Shown: positions 8,219 to 16,777, numbered from the stretch's first letter. The stretch: 28,672 nt of DNA from a virus (IMGVR_UViG_3300042350_005590:1-28672), one strand, 5' to 3'. Notes: a model not told the origin generated them from the sequence alone. Made by a program: numbers and translations.

Positions 8219-10591
8219 ATGAAAGAAGAAATTCTCAAGCGGGCCATGTTCTCGATGCCGTTGTCGAAGGCGGCTCGCAACAGCGGCATCATGGAAGGCT
8301 TCGAGGACGAGGAAATCGAGGATCTGGAAAACCAGAACTACGAAGACATGCCTCCGATGGCGCGTAGTCCCCAGAACCCTGAGATTCTGATGAACACCCT
8401 GCGCGGTGATATGCGCTCGGTGGACGCCCGTTACATGGAACTGGCTCAGATGGTTGGCGAGGAAGCGGCGTATGAGACGCCGCCTGAGGTGCTTGCGATG
8501 CTGCAGCCTCAGCTTGCCCAACAGCAGCAAGGCGGGATCGGTGCGCTGCCGCAAGCAGCGAACATGATGCCCCCCGGCATGATGCCCCCAGAAATGGCGC
8601 CGCAAGGCATGCCGCCGGAGGGCGGCATCGCCCCTTTTTCCCAGGGCGGGGCTGAACAGGCTCCGCCGACGCCTGATGGCCTGCCTCCGATGCGGGCAGC
8701 GGTTGGTGCGTTCGTCACTCCACTGACGCGGGCCGCTCAGTACTTGGGCGATAAGGCGAGCTCCTTGGGCAGCATGGGAACGGCCGCGAATGCGGCCGCG
8801 GGGCGTTTCTTGTCCCAAGGTTTTCCGCAGACCTTCCGGCCTGTGTTTGAAAACGTCCGTGGCCCAGGCGGTCGGTTTACAGCCGAGCAAACCATCTCCT
8901 ACCCCACGCTGACTCAACACATGGCCAACTTGGCCGGTCCGCGGGCCACGGAGCTCGCGGGGCGTTTCATGCCTGGAGCAAGTACGGCTGTTGGCGGTAT
9001 TGGTGGTCTTGGCGTGGCAGGTCTGATGCGTGATGGCGCTCCTCAGGCGGATTTGGAGCGTGCTCAGCTTTTGAAAGCCTACGAGCAGATGTACTACCAG
9101 GACAAGGATCGCAGCATTCCGATGCCCTTCTTGTCTGATCGCACCAACGAGCAATTGATCCAGGACCTGCAGGGAATGGAGCGGGTGCAATCATCACAGG
9201 CCGCTAGAACCGGGTTGGGTGGACCGCGGCCCGGGGCTCCCGGCCCTGCTGCTGTTGCCCCAGAAGCCTCTCGCGATGAAATGGGCGATTTCATTAAGCA
9301 GGTTCTAGCTCGAGATGCGGCCAAAGAAGAGGCCGCATTGCCGCAAGCGTTTGGTGAAGCCGCTGCACGTCCCAAGCCTTTGACCCGTGCGGAGCGGACC
9401 AAGAAAGAGTACGAGGAGCTTGCACCGCTGTACAAGGAAATCCTTGGCGAGGACAAGGAATCGGCCAAGGTCAATGCGCTGTTGCTGTTGGCAGATGCAG
9501 GATTGAAGTTTGCCGGGAGCCGTCAGCGTTCTGTTGGCATGGCGCTAGCCGAGGCTGCTTCTGGTTTGCCCCGAGGCTTCGCTGCCATCGCTGCCCAGGC
9601 CAAGGAGCAGGAGGGCAAGATCAAGGCCGCTGCCCTCAGTCAGGCAATCAACACGATCTCGGAGCAGGACAAGTACGCACAGGCCGAACTGCTTGAGCAG
9701 ATCAAGGGCCGCAACCGTATCCAAGCGGAGCTGGTCAAGAAACTTGGTGAAAGTAACGTCGTCACCGAAAACGTGGGGCTTGGTGTTCGTATTCAGAAAA
9801 CGAAGGATGGGAGCTACATTGGTGCAAAGTACGATCCCGACGATCCCGCATTCAAGGCCGCTCTTGGTACGAACGAAGCCCCTAATCGATTTACATTGAA
9901 AGACACAGACAATCCGTTTGTTGTCAATCGCGGACCTTCGCCTACTCCCCTAGCGTCAACGCCGGAAGAGTTTAAGAAGATTAGCGCAAGCCTTCTTAGC
10001 ATCAACAATTCCTTGCAGGCCTTAGAAGAGGCAGAGTCCATCGTACAGAACCTGTACGGTCCCGGGGCGTTCTTCGTTGACAAGTACAACAAATTTATTG
10101 TTCCCATGACCGGTGGGCTAGCTCCTCCTAGCGTTGATCTGGAAAAAGCCTCTACGGCAATGGGCCGAGTTGTTAGTGGGCTTAGCAAAGGAATTGCGGC
10201 GGCAAATAACGACGGCCGAGTGTCAGTGCAGGAGGAAAAGTGGGCCCGCGACATTTATGAGGGGCTCATCAACCCGGTGGGCTTCCTTAGCAACCCGGAG
10301 ATTGCGGCTGCAGGCATTCAAAGCCAGAAGACACAGTTGTTGAATGCCCGCATGGCACTTCTCAATCAGGCAGGTCTTGTCAGAGATGAGTATGTAATGC
10401 GTACTCCCAACCTGGGGACGCCGAGCGACCCGTTTGTCTACCCAACTGACCCCGATCAGCAGAAGATCATGGACACGTGGCTGCGGAACACAATTGGTAA
10501 AGTGCGTTCGCCAGATGCAGGCGTCTACATCCGCATGCCCAATGGAAATGTGATCAAGGCATCCCCCGCGGACATCCTTCAAGGCCGTTAA
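8219..10591 (+). CDS. Internal virion protein, function unknown
   Basis: A 790-aa protein. A GTG at 8216 is also in frame, but the ATG at 8219 has better spacing (7 nt) from the AAGGA ribosome-binding site at 8207-8211. The N-terminal 100 residues are acidic. A Met/Pro-rich low-complexity patch ('MMPPGMMPPEMAPQGMPPEGG' core) lies near 120-140. A charged helical region of about 380-520 contains 'EELAPLYKEILGEDKESAKV'. The C-terminal third (about 585-790) looks globular and contains 'SINNSLQALEEAESIVQNLYG' (core) and a 'VSVQEEKWARDIYEGL' helix. I do not recognise a named family. Its position between two other large helical proteins, all with 3-10 nt gaps, suggests an ejection-core component. 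Confidence 0.55.
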   Translation: MKEEILKRAMFSMPLSKAARNSGIMEGFEDEEIEDLENQNYEDMPPMARSPQNPEILMNTLRGDMRSVDARYMELAQMVGEEAAYETPPEVLAMLQPQLAQQQQGGIGALPQAANMMPPGMMPPEMAPQGMPPEGGIAPFSQGGAEQAPPTPDGLPPMRAAVGAFVTPLTRAAQYLGDKASSLGSMGTAANAAAGRFLSQGFPQTFRPVFENVRGPGGRFTAEQTISYPTLTQHMANLAGPRATELAGRFMPGASTAVGGIGGLGVAGLMRDGAPQADLERAQLLKAYEQMYYQDKDRSIPMPFLSDRTNEQLIQDLQGMERVQSSQAARTGLGGPRPGAPGPAAVAPEASRDEMGDFIKQVLARDAAKEEAALPQAFGEAAARPKPLTRAERTKKEYEELAPLYKEILGEDKESAKVNALLLLADAGLKFAGSRQRSVGMALAEAASGLPRGFAAIAAQAKEQEGKIKAAALSQAINTISEQDKYAQAELLEQIKGRNRIQAELVKKLGESNVVTENVGLGVRIQKTKDGSYIGAKYDPDDPAFKAALGTNEAPNRFTLKDTDNPFVVNRGPSPTPLASTPEEFKKISASLLSINNSLQALEEAESIVQNLYGPGAFFVDKYNKFIVPMTGGLAPPSVDLEKASTAMGRVVSGLSKGIAAANNDGRVSVQEEKWARDIYEGLINPVGFLSNPEIAAAGIQSQKTQLLNARMALLNQAGLVRDEYVMRTPNLGTPSDPFVYPTDPDQQKIMDTWLRNTIGKVRSPDAGVYIRMPNGNVIKASPADILQGR

Positions 10592-10594
10592 ATC

Positions 10595-13500
10595 ATGATC
10601 ATCAAAGACGCATCCGGGGCCTACTACGACCTTGCGACGGGTGAAAAAGTTGGTGGGGCAGAGCCGCAGCCTGTTTCCAGCCCCTCACAGGCTCGGCAAG
10701 CCACGCCCCGGTCGCAGGAGGTTGAGACGACGGGGGCCCAGCGCGTCACTGATCTGGTCAAGAACTTTTCTTGGGGGTTCAACGCGGGCCTGTTTGCGCT
10801 TCCCGATGCTGCCCAACGCGCAATTGGTAAGGGTCTTGGCCTGAGTGATGACGAGACTTTTCAGTTCACCAAGTTCTTTAATCGTGGAGAACAGGCCCCA
10901 AAAAACATTGGAGAGCGATTTGCTCGAGCCACTGGCGAGGGTGCGTCTGCGGGACTGCCAATCACAGGAGTTCTTGCGGCCTTTGCTCTGAAAGCACCGG
11001 CGGTGAAAGCGGCCGAACCCGGCGCAGGCGTTTTGAAAGGGATTGCAAATGACGCTATTTCATTCATTCAAAAATACCCTAAGGCAGCTTTGGCAACGGA
11101 CGTTGCATTTGGTGCAGCGTATGAAGGATTCCGTCAAGCGGTCGAAGAAACAGTAGACCCTAATGATCCCTACAAGCAGATCTATAAGGACCTGCTGCCC
11201 ATGGGGGCCTTCCTTGGCTTGCCCGCGGCCATCTCATATCTGCCCAGCGTCCAAGCTGCTCGATTTGCGAAGAACAAAATGCAGGCGGCTTCTGCGAACC
11301 TGGGGGAGATCGAAAGCGGTATCCTCAAGGACCTGCCCGGCATCTATCAGATGCCGGTGGTTCGCGTTGTGCCAAAGCTGTTGATGAAGAATGCCGAGCG
11401 CAAGCTGGCGCAGGTGTTCGGGCCCATCAACGAAAGCAAGGAGGCGCAAGAGGCACTGCGTCTTCTGGACAACGCGCTGGCCGATCCGCGGATCGCGGAA
11501 GCCGGGTTCATGTTTGACGCTGCCGAGCGCACTCTCTATGCGCCGTTGCTGGAGCGCAAGGCAGAGTTGCTCAAGCAACTGGGGCCCAAGGAAATCGGTG
11601 TCGTCAAGAACCGTATCTCTGAGAACCAGCGCAAGCTCGACGAGCTGTTCAACACCTTTGCACCGGACACCCGAAAGCAGGTCGCAGACGCTTTCACAGC
11701 CGCTCAACAAGACCGCCAGAGCTTCTTCGAGGCACTTGCAAAGCAGAAGAAGGATTTGACTGAAGCAGAAGTCATGGCTGTCTCTGAGCGCCTGGGTCCG
11801 CAGAACCTGGACATGCTCAACGATGAGCTGCGTGGCGTGCTCATGGCCAACATGGAGATGGGCAACAAAGAACGGCAAATGATTTTGGACAGCCTGGGCT
11901 TGCGTGTTGGTACGAGTCCCGAGGGGCTGCCGATGCCTACGCGGGAAGGCGGTAAGTCTTTGTTTCCCGCCAAGAACATCGAGGCCCAAGCGCAGCAGAT
12001 CATCGAGAAGTACAAGATCGAGCGCCCGTCTCTGCGTGCAGGGTTACCTGAGCCGGTGCGGCTGCTCGACAACTTCGTTCGCACTCAGCAGATTGCTCGT
12101 GATAGGGCTGCAGCCGAAAACCTGGACATCCTAATCAAGAAGGCCATCGACGACGAGTTGGCCGGGGGCCGCGAGCTGCCGCCCGAGTTGTACGACCTGA
12201 CGCTGAAGAATGCCAAAGCCCTGTTCACCAAGAAGGGCACGTCCAAGAAGGTCGCCGACCAGCTTGCTCGCGAACTGAATCTGCAGCGCCAAGCTGGTAT
12301 CGATGTGGCCACCATGAAGGAAGGTCAGGTGGCCGTGGCCACCGGTCTGCCGGGCAAGCCGGTCTATATCAACCCGAAGCAAATTCAAGAAGATGCTGCG
12401 CGCTTGGCTGAAGAGGCCACGGGCGTTGACTTGAACCTGCCCGAGGCTCTGGACTACATCCAAGCAGCCATCCGTTTCCGCAACGATTCTCTGGCTCGCT
12501 ACAACGCGGCCATGAGCCGTGGCCGTGCACGGGTGACGGATGCACAGCGATTCCTTGACACCGGCGACGCGGTCTACAACGACATCGAGAAGCTGGTGCT
12601 GGGCAGCGTAGTAGATCGAGAGCAGGCTAACGCACTCAAGAGCGCGCTGGATTCTTATCGCAAGCAGTTCGAAAAGAACCTGCCCCTACTGACTACGCGC
12701 GAAACAACGAAGGGCGAATACCTGTTGCCCAACGAAGATTTGATGCGCCGGTCCTTTAGCAATGCAGGGAATCTCAGGCAGCTCCAAACTTCCCTGCAGG
12801 GCACTGCAGAAGGCGAAAGCCTGCTTCAACGCGGCGCCATGGATTGGCTGCGCAGCAAGAACGTGGTGGACAAGGACGGCCTTGTTGATCCCCGCAAGAT
12901 GCGTCAGGTGTTGGGCCAGAATCAAAACATCGTGGATGCGTTGCCTGCCAACATTCAGCAGCGTTTCCAGGATGAGCTGCAGATGGCCGACGATTTCATC
13001 GCTCGTCTAGGTCAGTTGGATCAGCGTAAGACCCAGGCCACGAACAACGAACTTGATCAGATCCTTACCAAGGCAGCGCGCCCTGATGCGGACCCTCGCG
13101 CTTCGCTTGAACAGGCCCTGAAGGATCCCGCCAAGATGCGGGTGCTGGTGGACCAGTTCGGCAAGGACCCGGAGAACCTTGCCGCTTTGCGGCGAGCTGT
13201 TTATGACGTGGCTACTGAGGGCACCCAGGGCGGAGGGGCGCTCAAGATCTTCATTGACAGGAATGAAAAGTCTCTGCAGGTCCTGTTCAAGGACACCAAA
13301 CATCTTGAGAACCTCAAGACCCTGGCTGACCTGCAGCGCCGGGTCAACGCTTTTGCAGACATCACTGGGCAGATCCCGGCGTTCGAGTCCTTGGACGACA
13401 CGCTGCGGCGCATGTTTGGCTCGGGCATCCAGTGGCTGACCACCACCGCCCGCGAGGCGGCTGTGGGTCGTATCAACCCCACCACCGGTGCACTGGCCAT

Positions 13501-13969
13501 GATGGTGCGACTGGCTGGCAGTCTTGAGAACAGCTTGTACCAGCGCATTTTCACAAAAGCCCTGGAAGACCCGAAGTTTGCCAGCAGCGTTGTCAAGGTC
13601 GGTACGCCCCAAGAAGCGGCCACGGCCGCAGCCCAGCTTAGCAAGATTGGCATCAGCCCCACCGCATATCTGCCCCAACGGGTAGTGCCATTGAAGGCGG
13701 AGGCTGCAGATGTGGCCAAGGAAGCAGGCCGTGAACCGCGGCCCGCGCCTGCCCCCGCCCCTGTACCTCCTGCATTCCTTAATCGCCCGCTGCCCCCGGC
13801 TGCGCCGTCTAGGGGAACCGGTGGCCAGTTGCCGGGTAGGTTGCCTGCGGTAACCCCGCAACCAACGGGGCCGACTGCTGCTCAAATGTATATGAGCCTG
13901 TTCCCAAATGACCCGCTCAGTGCGATGCTTCAGGCAAGGCAATCTCAATCACCTACCCCAGGACGATAA
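10595..13969 (+). CDS. Very large helical internal virion / DNA-ejection-like protein
   Basis: A 1124-aa protein, the last of four large structural genes. The N-terminal part is hydrophobic in patches: 'ASAGLPITGVLAAFALKAP' near 115-135 and 'LLPMGAFLGLPAAISYLP' near 195-215. Either patch could contact a membrane. The middle (about 250-950) is nearly all charged alpha-helix. The C-terminus is a Pro-rich tail ending in 'MYMSLFPNDPLSAMLQARQ'. Size, helicity and location match the T7 gp16/gp15 type of ejected core protein by analogy only. No lytic transglycosylase signature of the gp16 type is visible. The next gene starts 3 nt later. Confidence 0.55.
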   Translation: MIIKDASGAYYDLATGEKVGGAEPQPVSSPSQARQATPRSQEVETTGAQRVTDLVKNFSWGFNAGLFALPDAAQRAIGKGLGLSDDETFQFTKFFNRGEQAPKNIGERFARATGEGASAGLPITGVLAAFALKAPAVKAAEPGAGVLKGIANDAISFIQKYPKAALATDVAFGAAYEGFRQAVEETVDPNDPYKQIYKDLLPMGAFLGLPAAISYLPSVQAARFAKNKMQAASANLGEIESGILKDLPGIYQMPVVRVVPKLLMKNAERKLAQVFGPINESKEAQEALRLLDNALADPRIAEAGFMFDAAERTLYAPLLERKAELLKQLGPKEIGVVKNRISENQRKLDELFNTFAPDTRKQVADAFTAAQQDRQSFFEALAKQKKDLTEAEVMAVSERLGPQNLDMLNDELRGVLMANMEMGNKERQMILDSLGLRVGTSPEGLPMPTREGGKSLFPAKNIEAQAQQIIEKYKIERPSLRAGLPEPVRLLDNFVRTQQIARDRAAAENLDILIKKAIDDELAGGRELPPELYDLTLKNAKALFTKKGTSKKVADQLARELNLQRQAGIDVATMKEGQVAVATGLPGKPVYINPKQIQEDAARLAEEATGVDLNLPEALDYIQAAIRFRNDSLARYNAAMSRGRARVTDAQRFLDTGDAVYNDIEKLVLGSVVDREQANALKSALDSYRKQFEKNLPLLTTRETTKGEYLLPNEDLMRRSFSNAGNLRQLQTSLQGTAEGESLLQRGAMDWLRSKNVVDKDGLVDPRKMRQVLGQNQNIVDALPANIQQRFQDELQMADDFIARLGQLDQRKTQATNNELDQILTKAARPDADPRASLEQALKDPAKMRVLVDQFGKDPENLAALRRAVYDVATEGTQGGGALKIFIDRNEKSLQVLFKDTKHLENLKTLADLQRRVNAFADITGQIPAFESLDDTLRRMFGSGIQWLTTTAREAAVGRINPTTGALAMMVRLAGSLENSLYQRIFTKALEDPKFASSVVKVGTPQEAATAAAQLSKIGISPTAYLPQRVVPLKAEAADVAKEAGREPRPAPAPAPVPPAFLNRPLPPAAPSRGTGGQLPGRLPAVTPQPTGPTAAQMYMSLFPNDPLSAMLQARQSQSPTPGR

Positions 13970-13972
13970 ACC

Positions 13973-14338
13973 ATGGCTATCGGACAACTTCTGGCCATCA
14001 TGTTCCTGAGCCGGGACATGGCCCACCGTGCGCATTGGAAAACCAAGAGCTATTCGCAGCACGTGGCGCTGGGCTCGTTCTACGACGAGATCGTGGACAA
14101 CGCGGATGCCATCGCTGAGGCTTACCAGGGCCGTTACTACGTCATTAATGACATCCCCATCTTGACGGATGACGGAGAAAAGACCGAGATTGCGGACGTG
14201 CTCGAGTCCCATATGGAGGACATCGAGAAGCTGCGCTACATGGCCTGCGACAAGGAAGATTCCCCGTTGCAGAACCTGATCGACACAGCCATCGAAACGT
14301 ACCTATCCACCCTGTACAAACTGAGGAACCTCAAATGA
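13973..14338 (+). CDS. Small Dps/ferritin-like helical protein of phage
   Basis: A 121-aa, all-helical protein with an AGGA ribosome-binding site upstream. The segment of residues 18-53 ('HRAHWKTKSYSQH...FYDEIVDNADAIAEAYQG') resembles the Dps ferroxidase region. His21-Trp22, His30, Asp45 and Glu49 reproduce the Dps H-W, H, and D-x3-E pattern, and the His-to-Asp interval of 15 residues and Asp-to-Glu interval of 4 are the same as in classical Dps. The Dps Asp that lies 4 residues after the second His is replaced by Gly34, and the protein is shorter than Dps (about 160 aa). It may therefore be a reduced ferritin-like fold without full iron oxidation. I recall similar uncharacterised proteins in other phages. 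It follows the virion block and overlaps the next gene by ATGA. Confidence 0.5.
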   Translation: MAIGQLLAIMFLSRDMAHRAHWKTKSYSQHVALGSFYDEIVDNADAIAEAYQGRYYVINDIPILTDDGEKTEIADVLESHMEDIEKLRYMACDKEDSPLQNLIDTAIETYLSTLYKLRNLK

Positions 14339-14493
14339 AGAAGGAAGTCTGGGACAAGCCCCGCCCCAAGGGCCTGGGTGCGCCGAAGAAGCTGACGCCT
14401 GCCAAGAAGGCGGCGGCCAAAAAGATGGCCAAGGCCGCTGGGCGGCCTTATCCCAACCTTGTTGACAACATGCGAGCTGCGAAAAAGGGTTGA
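14335..14493 (+). CDS. Small basic protein, 52 aa
   Basis: A short gene starting in the ATGA overlap with the Dps-like gene. The product is very rich in Lys and Ala ('LTPAKKAAAKKMAKAAGRPY') and ends 'NLVDNMRAAKKG'. It could bind DNA or RNA electrostatically, or be packaged with the genome. The sequence supports only its basic character. I recall similar small basic proteins at the end of virion operons in related phages. Its TGA stop lies within a promoter-like -35 hexamer (TTGACG, 14490-14495). Confidence 0.65.
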   Translation: MKKEVWDKPRPKGLGAPKKLTPAKKAAAKKMAKAAGRPYPNLVDNMRAAKKG

Positions 14494-14517
14494 CGGCCCG
14501 CGGCGCGGGCGTATCAT
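14490..14517 (+). promoter_or_regulatory. Putative sigma70-type promoter upstream of a possible small RNA
   Basis: TTGACG (14490-14495) and TATCAT (14512-14517) are separated by 16 nt, and the spacer contains the GC palindrome GCCCGC-GGC-GCGGGC. The only thing downstream on this strand is a short non-coding stretch and a terminator. A second TTGACG-N16-TAnnnT promoter occurs at 16749. The spacer palindrome could also be read as a weak terminator-like hairpin. Confidence 0.4.
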
Positions 14518-14523
14518 GGAACC

Positions 14524-14606
14524 GCGGGGTAGCTCGCAGTAGTTGTGTCTATGTTTCTCCTGTAGACGATGAGTCTTTAAGCCCCGGTACCCCCGGGGCT
14601 TCTTTT
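14524..14606 (+). ncRNA. Candidate small RNA with an exposed anti-Shine-Dalgarno loop
   Basis: The stretch between the promoter-like sequence and the terminator has no plus-strand gene. It can form a hairpin GTCTA (14547-14551) / TAGAC (14563-14567) with the 11-nt loop TGTTTCTCCTG, followed by the terminator hairpin. The loop contains UCUCCU, complementary to AGGAGA, the Shine-Dalgarno core before the replication genes at 16809 and 17140. The transcript would also be antisense to the last codons of the minus-strand exonuclease gene. The transcript and its role are inference. Confidence 0.3.
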
Positions 14607-15271
14607 TGGGCGACGTACTGATCAACGCGCCGCATCCACTGATTTATGTAGCCGTCGAACTCGCGGCCACATGTTAGGAACTCCTTGGTTTCCCCGTCCT
14701 GGGCCACCATCAGGATGATGCCCTGGCGGATATTGGTGCCGTGGACCACGTTGTGCGCCGCAGCATAGGCGGCCAACTGAATGAAGTAGTCCTCAATCCA
14801 GCCCCGCTGCTTCATCTTGTTGGTCTGCTTGAAGTCGATGATTGACTCTGCGCCACGGTAGACGCCGATGCAGTCAGAGGTTCCAGCGTACTTCCCGGGG
14901 TAGTGCAGCGGGATCTCTGTGCCCCAGACTTCCTGGACGTTCGGGAAGAACGTCTCGATGAGCTTGTAACCCATCCAGTAGCCCTTGACGGCCAGCCACG
15001 TGCGGGGCACTTCTAGCGGGCGATTGAGCAGCAGGCGCTCCACCACGTTGTGCATGTGCGTGCCCACCGTAGCCGCTTCGTTGCGGATGCGATCAGCCTC
15101 TTCCTGCCCCACGCGCTCGGCCCAAGCCTTGAGCTCGGTCTTGTCCTTGGTCGCGGACAGGATGGTGGTGACACTGGGCAGCCGGTCAGGGCCGTAGGTG
15201 CGGCCGTTGGGGCTGTCGTTGCGATCCAGATGTTGGTACTGGAACTTCTTGCGGATAGGGATCAGTTGCAT
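14549..15271 (-). CDS. PD-(D/E)XK superfamily exonuclease (RecB/Cas4/MGME1-like)
   Basis: A 240-aa nuclease. The sequence shows 'LPSVTTILSAT' (residues 31-41), 'GTHMHNVVE' (70-78), Glu119 in 'GTEIPLHY', Asp133 in 'AGTSDCIGV', and Asp146-x-Lys148 in 'IIDFKQTNK'. Gln165 and Tyr169 follow in 'IQLAAYAAA'. This is the RecB-type active-site order (H, E/D, D, D-x-K, Q-x3-Y). Such phage enzymes degrade DNA from ends and serve recombination, host-DNA breakdown or end processing. The start chosen is the ATG in a TAATG junction with the upstream helicase, with AAGGAG 11 nt before it. A GTG 12 nt upstream would overlap that ribosome-binding site. The last ten or so codons run through the terminator of the opposing virion operon. 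Confidence 0.85.
   Translation of the reverse strand: MQLIPIRKKFQYQHLDRNDSPNGRTYGPDRLPSVTTILSATKDKTELKAWAERVGQEEADRIRNEAATVGTHMHNVVERLLLNRPLEVPRTWLAVKGYWMGYKLIETFFPNVQEVWGTEIPLHYPGKYAGTSDCIGVYRGAESIIDFKQTNKMKQRGWIEDYFIQLAAYAAAHNVVHGTNIRQGIILMVAQDGETKEFLTCGREFDGYINQWMRRVDQYVAQKEAPGVPGLKDSSSTGET
14579..14606 (+). terminator. Rho-independent terminator closing the virion operon
   Basis: AAGCCCCGG (14579-14587) pairs with CCGGGGCTT (14593-14601) over a 5-nt loop, followed by a run of five T. The T-run lies on the plus-strand side, so it would stop rightward transcripts. The opposite side lacks a U-tract. The hairpin lies within the 3' end of the convergent exonuclease gene, where it encodes about residues 222-231. 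Confidence 0.85.
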
Positions 15272-16722
15272 TAGATGAGCCACTCCTTCATTTGCTCGCC
15301 GAGCACCGCGCTGGCGATGTTGATCTTGTTGCGCAGGGCCTTGACGATGTGCTCGTCTACCGTGCCGGGGGTGATGAGATCGATGTAGGTCACCTTGCTG
15401 GTCTGGCCGATGCGGTGTGCACGGTCCTCGGACTGCAGGCGTACTTCCAGGTCGAAGTTGTTGCTGTAGTAGATGACGGTCTTGGCAGCGGTCAGGGTCA
15501 GGCCGTAGCCGCCAGTGCGGGGGTTGCCTACGAAGAAGCGCAGACTGTCGCCCGGGTCCTGGAAGCGGGTGACAATCTCCTGGCGCTCCTCAGCCTCGGT
15601 GTCGCCGTAGTAGGACGCCACGGACGTCATGCCGTAATCGTGCTGCAGGCGGTTTTTGATCCGCTCGATGTCCTTGCGATAGTTGGCCCAGATGATGACC
15701 TTGCCGTCCACTTCCTCGAGCGCAGCCAAGAGCTCATCGATGCGGTTGTTGGGGAAGTCCACCTCGCTGCCATCGTCGAGCTTGACGTGGCCACAGCAGA
15801 TCTGGTGCAAGCGCATCAACTGCGTCAGGGCATTGTTGGTGCTCACGATGCCTTCATCGATCACAGACAGAGCCATGAGCTTCATCTGGTCGTACGCCTT
15901 GCGCTGCTCCGCGGTCATCTCCACCTCGCGGCGGGTGTAGACCTTGTCGGGCAAGTCCAGGCACTCTTCCTTGGTCACGCGGAACGAGAAGTTGTCCAGG
16001 CGCTTTTGCAGCTCATCCAGGCGCCGGTAGCCGACGATCTGCTTGAACGTGTGCGTGGCCATCCTGCGTTCAACAAGGACCGCGTACCGTGCTTGGAAGG
16101 CGTAGTAACTGGCCATGTTCAGGCAGTCGGCGCTCAGGAACTCGCACTGGGCGTACAGGTCCAGCGGGCTCTTCGTCACCGGGGAGCCCGTTGCGATGCG
16201 CCTGAACCGCGCCTCGCGGCCCACCTTGATGATGTTCTTGGTGCGCTTGGCGTTGGGCGTCTTGATGGTGGTGCTCTCATCCACGGCCATGAAGCTGTTG
16301 GTCACGCGCAGGAAGGTGCGCGCGAAGGTCACGCCTTTCTCAGTGCTGAAGGCCTCGATGTTCATGATCAGGATGCGCAGGCCATCGACGTAGTTGAGCA
16401 TGGCCTCCATCTCCATCTTCTCCGCCTTGCGCGGTGACGGTGACCAGCAGGCCATCTTGTACGACACGTGCTCGGGCATGTGCTTGGGCAGTTCGGACTT
16501 GTACCAATTGCGGTACACGCCCTTGGGTGCCACGATCAGCATCCCGTTGATATCGCCGCGGTCGTAGAGCAGGGCTGCGTTGTTGATGAGCATGAAGCTC
16601 TTGCCCGTGCCCATCTCCGCAAACAAGGCGACGACAGGGTGCTTCCAGAAGCGTTGAAGGTACGCTGCTTGGTGGGCAAACGGCTGGTTGCGGTACGGGT
16701 ACCGCGAGAGGTCTTGGTCCAT
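15271..16722 (-). CDS. SNF2-family superfamily 2 helicase/ATPase
   Basis: A 483-aa protein. The start ATG at 16722 follows an AAGGAAG site. An upstream extension would run through the divergent control region and is rejected. Motif I is 'EMGTGKS' (36-42), motif II is 'VDEST' (147-151), motif III is 'ATGSPVTKSPLDLY', motif V is 'GGYGLTLTAAKTVIYYSNNFD' (core), and motif VI is 'QSEDRAHRIGQ' (430-440). The motif VI form is characteristic of SNF2-type translocases rather than of DEAD-box enzymes. Family members use ATP to move along double-stranded DNA and remodel bound proteins or branched DNA. Here it probably acts in replication, recombination or annealing. It is coupled to the exonuclease by a one-base stop/start overlap, so the two products may work as a pair. 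Confidence 0.88.
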   Translation of the reverse strand: MDQDLSRYPYRNQPFAHQAAYLQRFWKHPVVALFAEMGTGKSFMLINNAALLYDRGDINGMLIVAPKGVYRNWYKSELPKHMPEHVSYKMACWSPSPRKAEKMEMEAMLNYVDGLRILIMNIEAFSTEKGVTFARTFLRVTNSFMAVDESTTIKTPNAKRTKNIIKVGREARFRRIATGSPVTKSPLDLYAQCEFLSADCLNMASYYAFQARYAVLVERRMATHTFKQIVGYRRLDELQKRLDNFSFRVTKEECLDLPDKVYTRREVEMTAEQRKAYDQMKLMALSVIDEGIVSTNNALTQLMRLHQICCGHVKLDDGSEVDFPNNRIDELLAALEEVDGKVIIWANYRKDIERIKNRLQHDYGMTSVASYYGDTEAEERQEIVTRFQDPGDSLRFFVGNPRTGGYGLTLTAAKTVIYYSNNFDLEVRLQSEDRAHRIGQTSKVTYIDLITPGTVDEHIVKALRNKINIASAVLGEQMKEWLI

Positions 16723-16748
16723 CTTTCTTCCTTTCTGGTGGCGGGTAC

Positions 16749-16776
16749 TTGACGACCCGTGAAAGCAGTGTACACT
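16749..16776 (+). promoter_or_regulatory. Sigma70-like promoter for the rightward replication operon
   Basis: TTGACG (16749-16754), a 16-nt spacer and TACACT (16771-16776) lie 33 nt before the GTG start at 16809, with AAGGAGA (16794-16800) in between. The region is the only gap between the divergent minus and plus operons. A comparably good leftward promoter was not found: a TTGAAA exists on the minus strand but without a well-spaced -10. Confidence 0.6.
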
Positions 16777-16777
16777 G
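16766..16777. promoter_or_regulatory. Palindromic operator candidate over the -10 element
   Basis: CAGTGTACACTG is a perfect 12-bp inverted repeat that contains the whole -10 hexamer. The symmetry can be extended to 18 bp with one mismatched position on each side. A dimeric repressor bound here would block the rightward promoter and could affect the leftward operon as well. The cognate regulator is unknown. The winged-helix protein at 24693-25100 is one candidate, by inference. Confidence 0.45.

Noticed and set aside
15292-16437. Plus-strand open frame opposite the SNF2 helicase
   Set aside because: Composition is typical of an antisense shadow (Val, Leu, His, Ala rich), while the opposite strand holds all helicase motifs in order.
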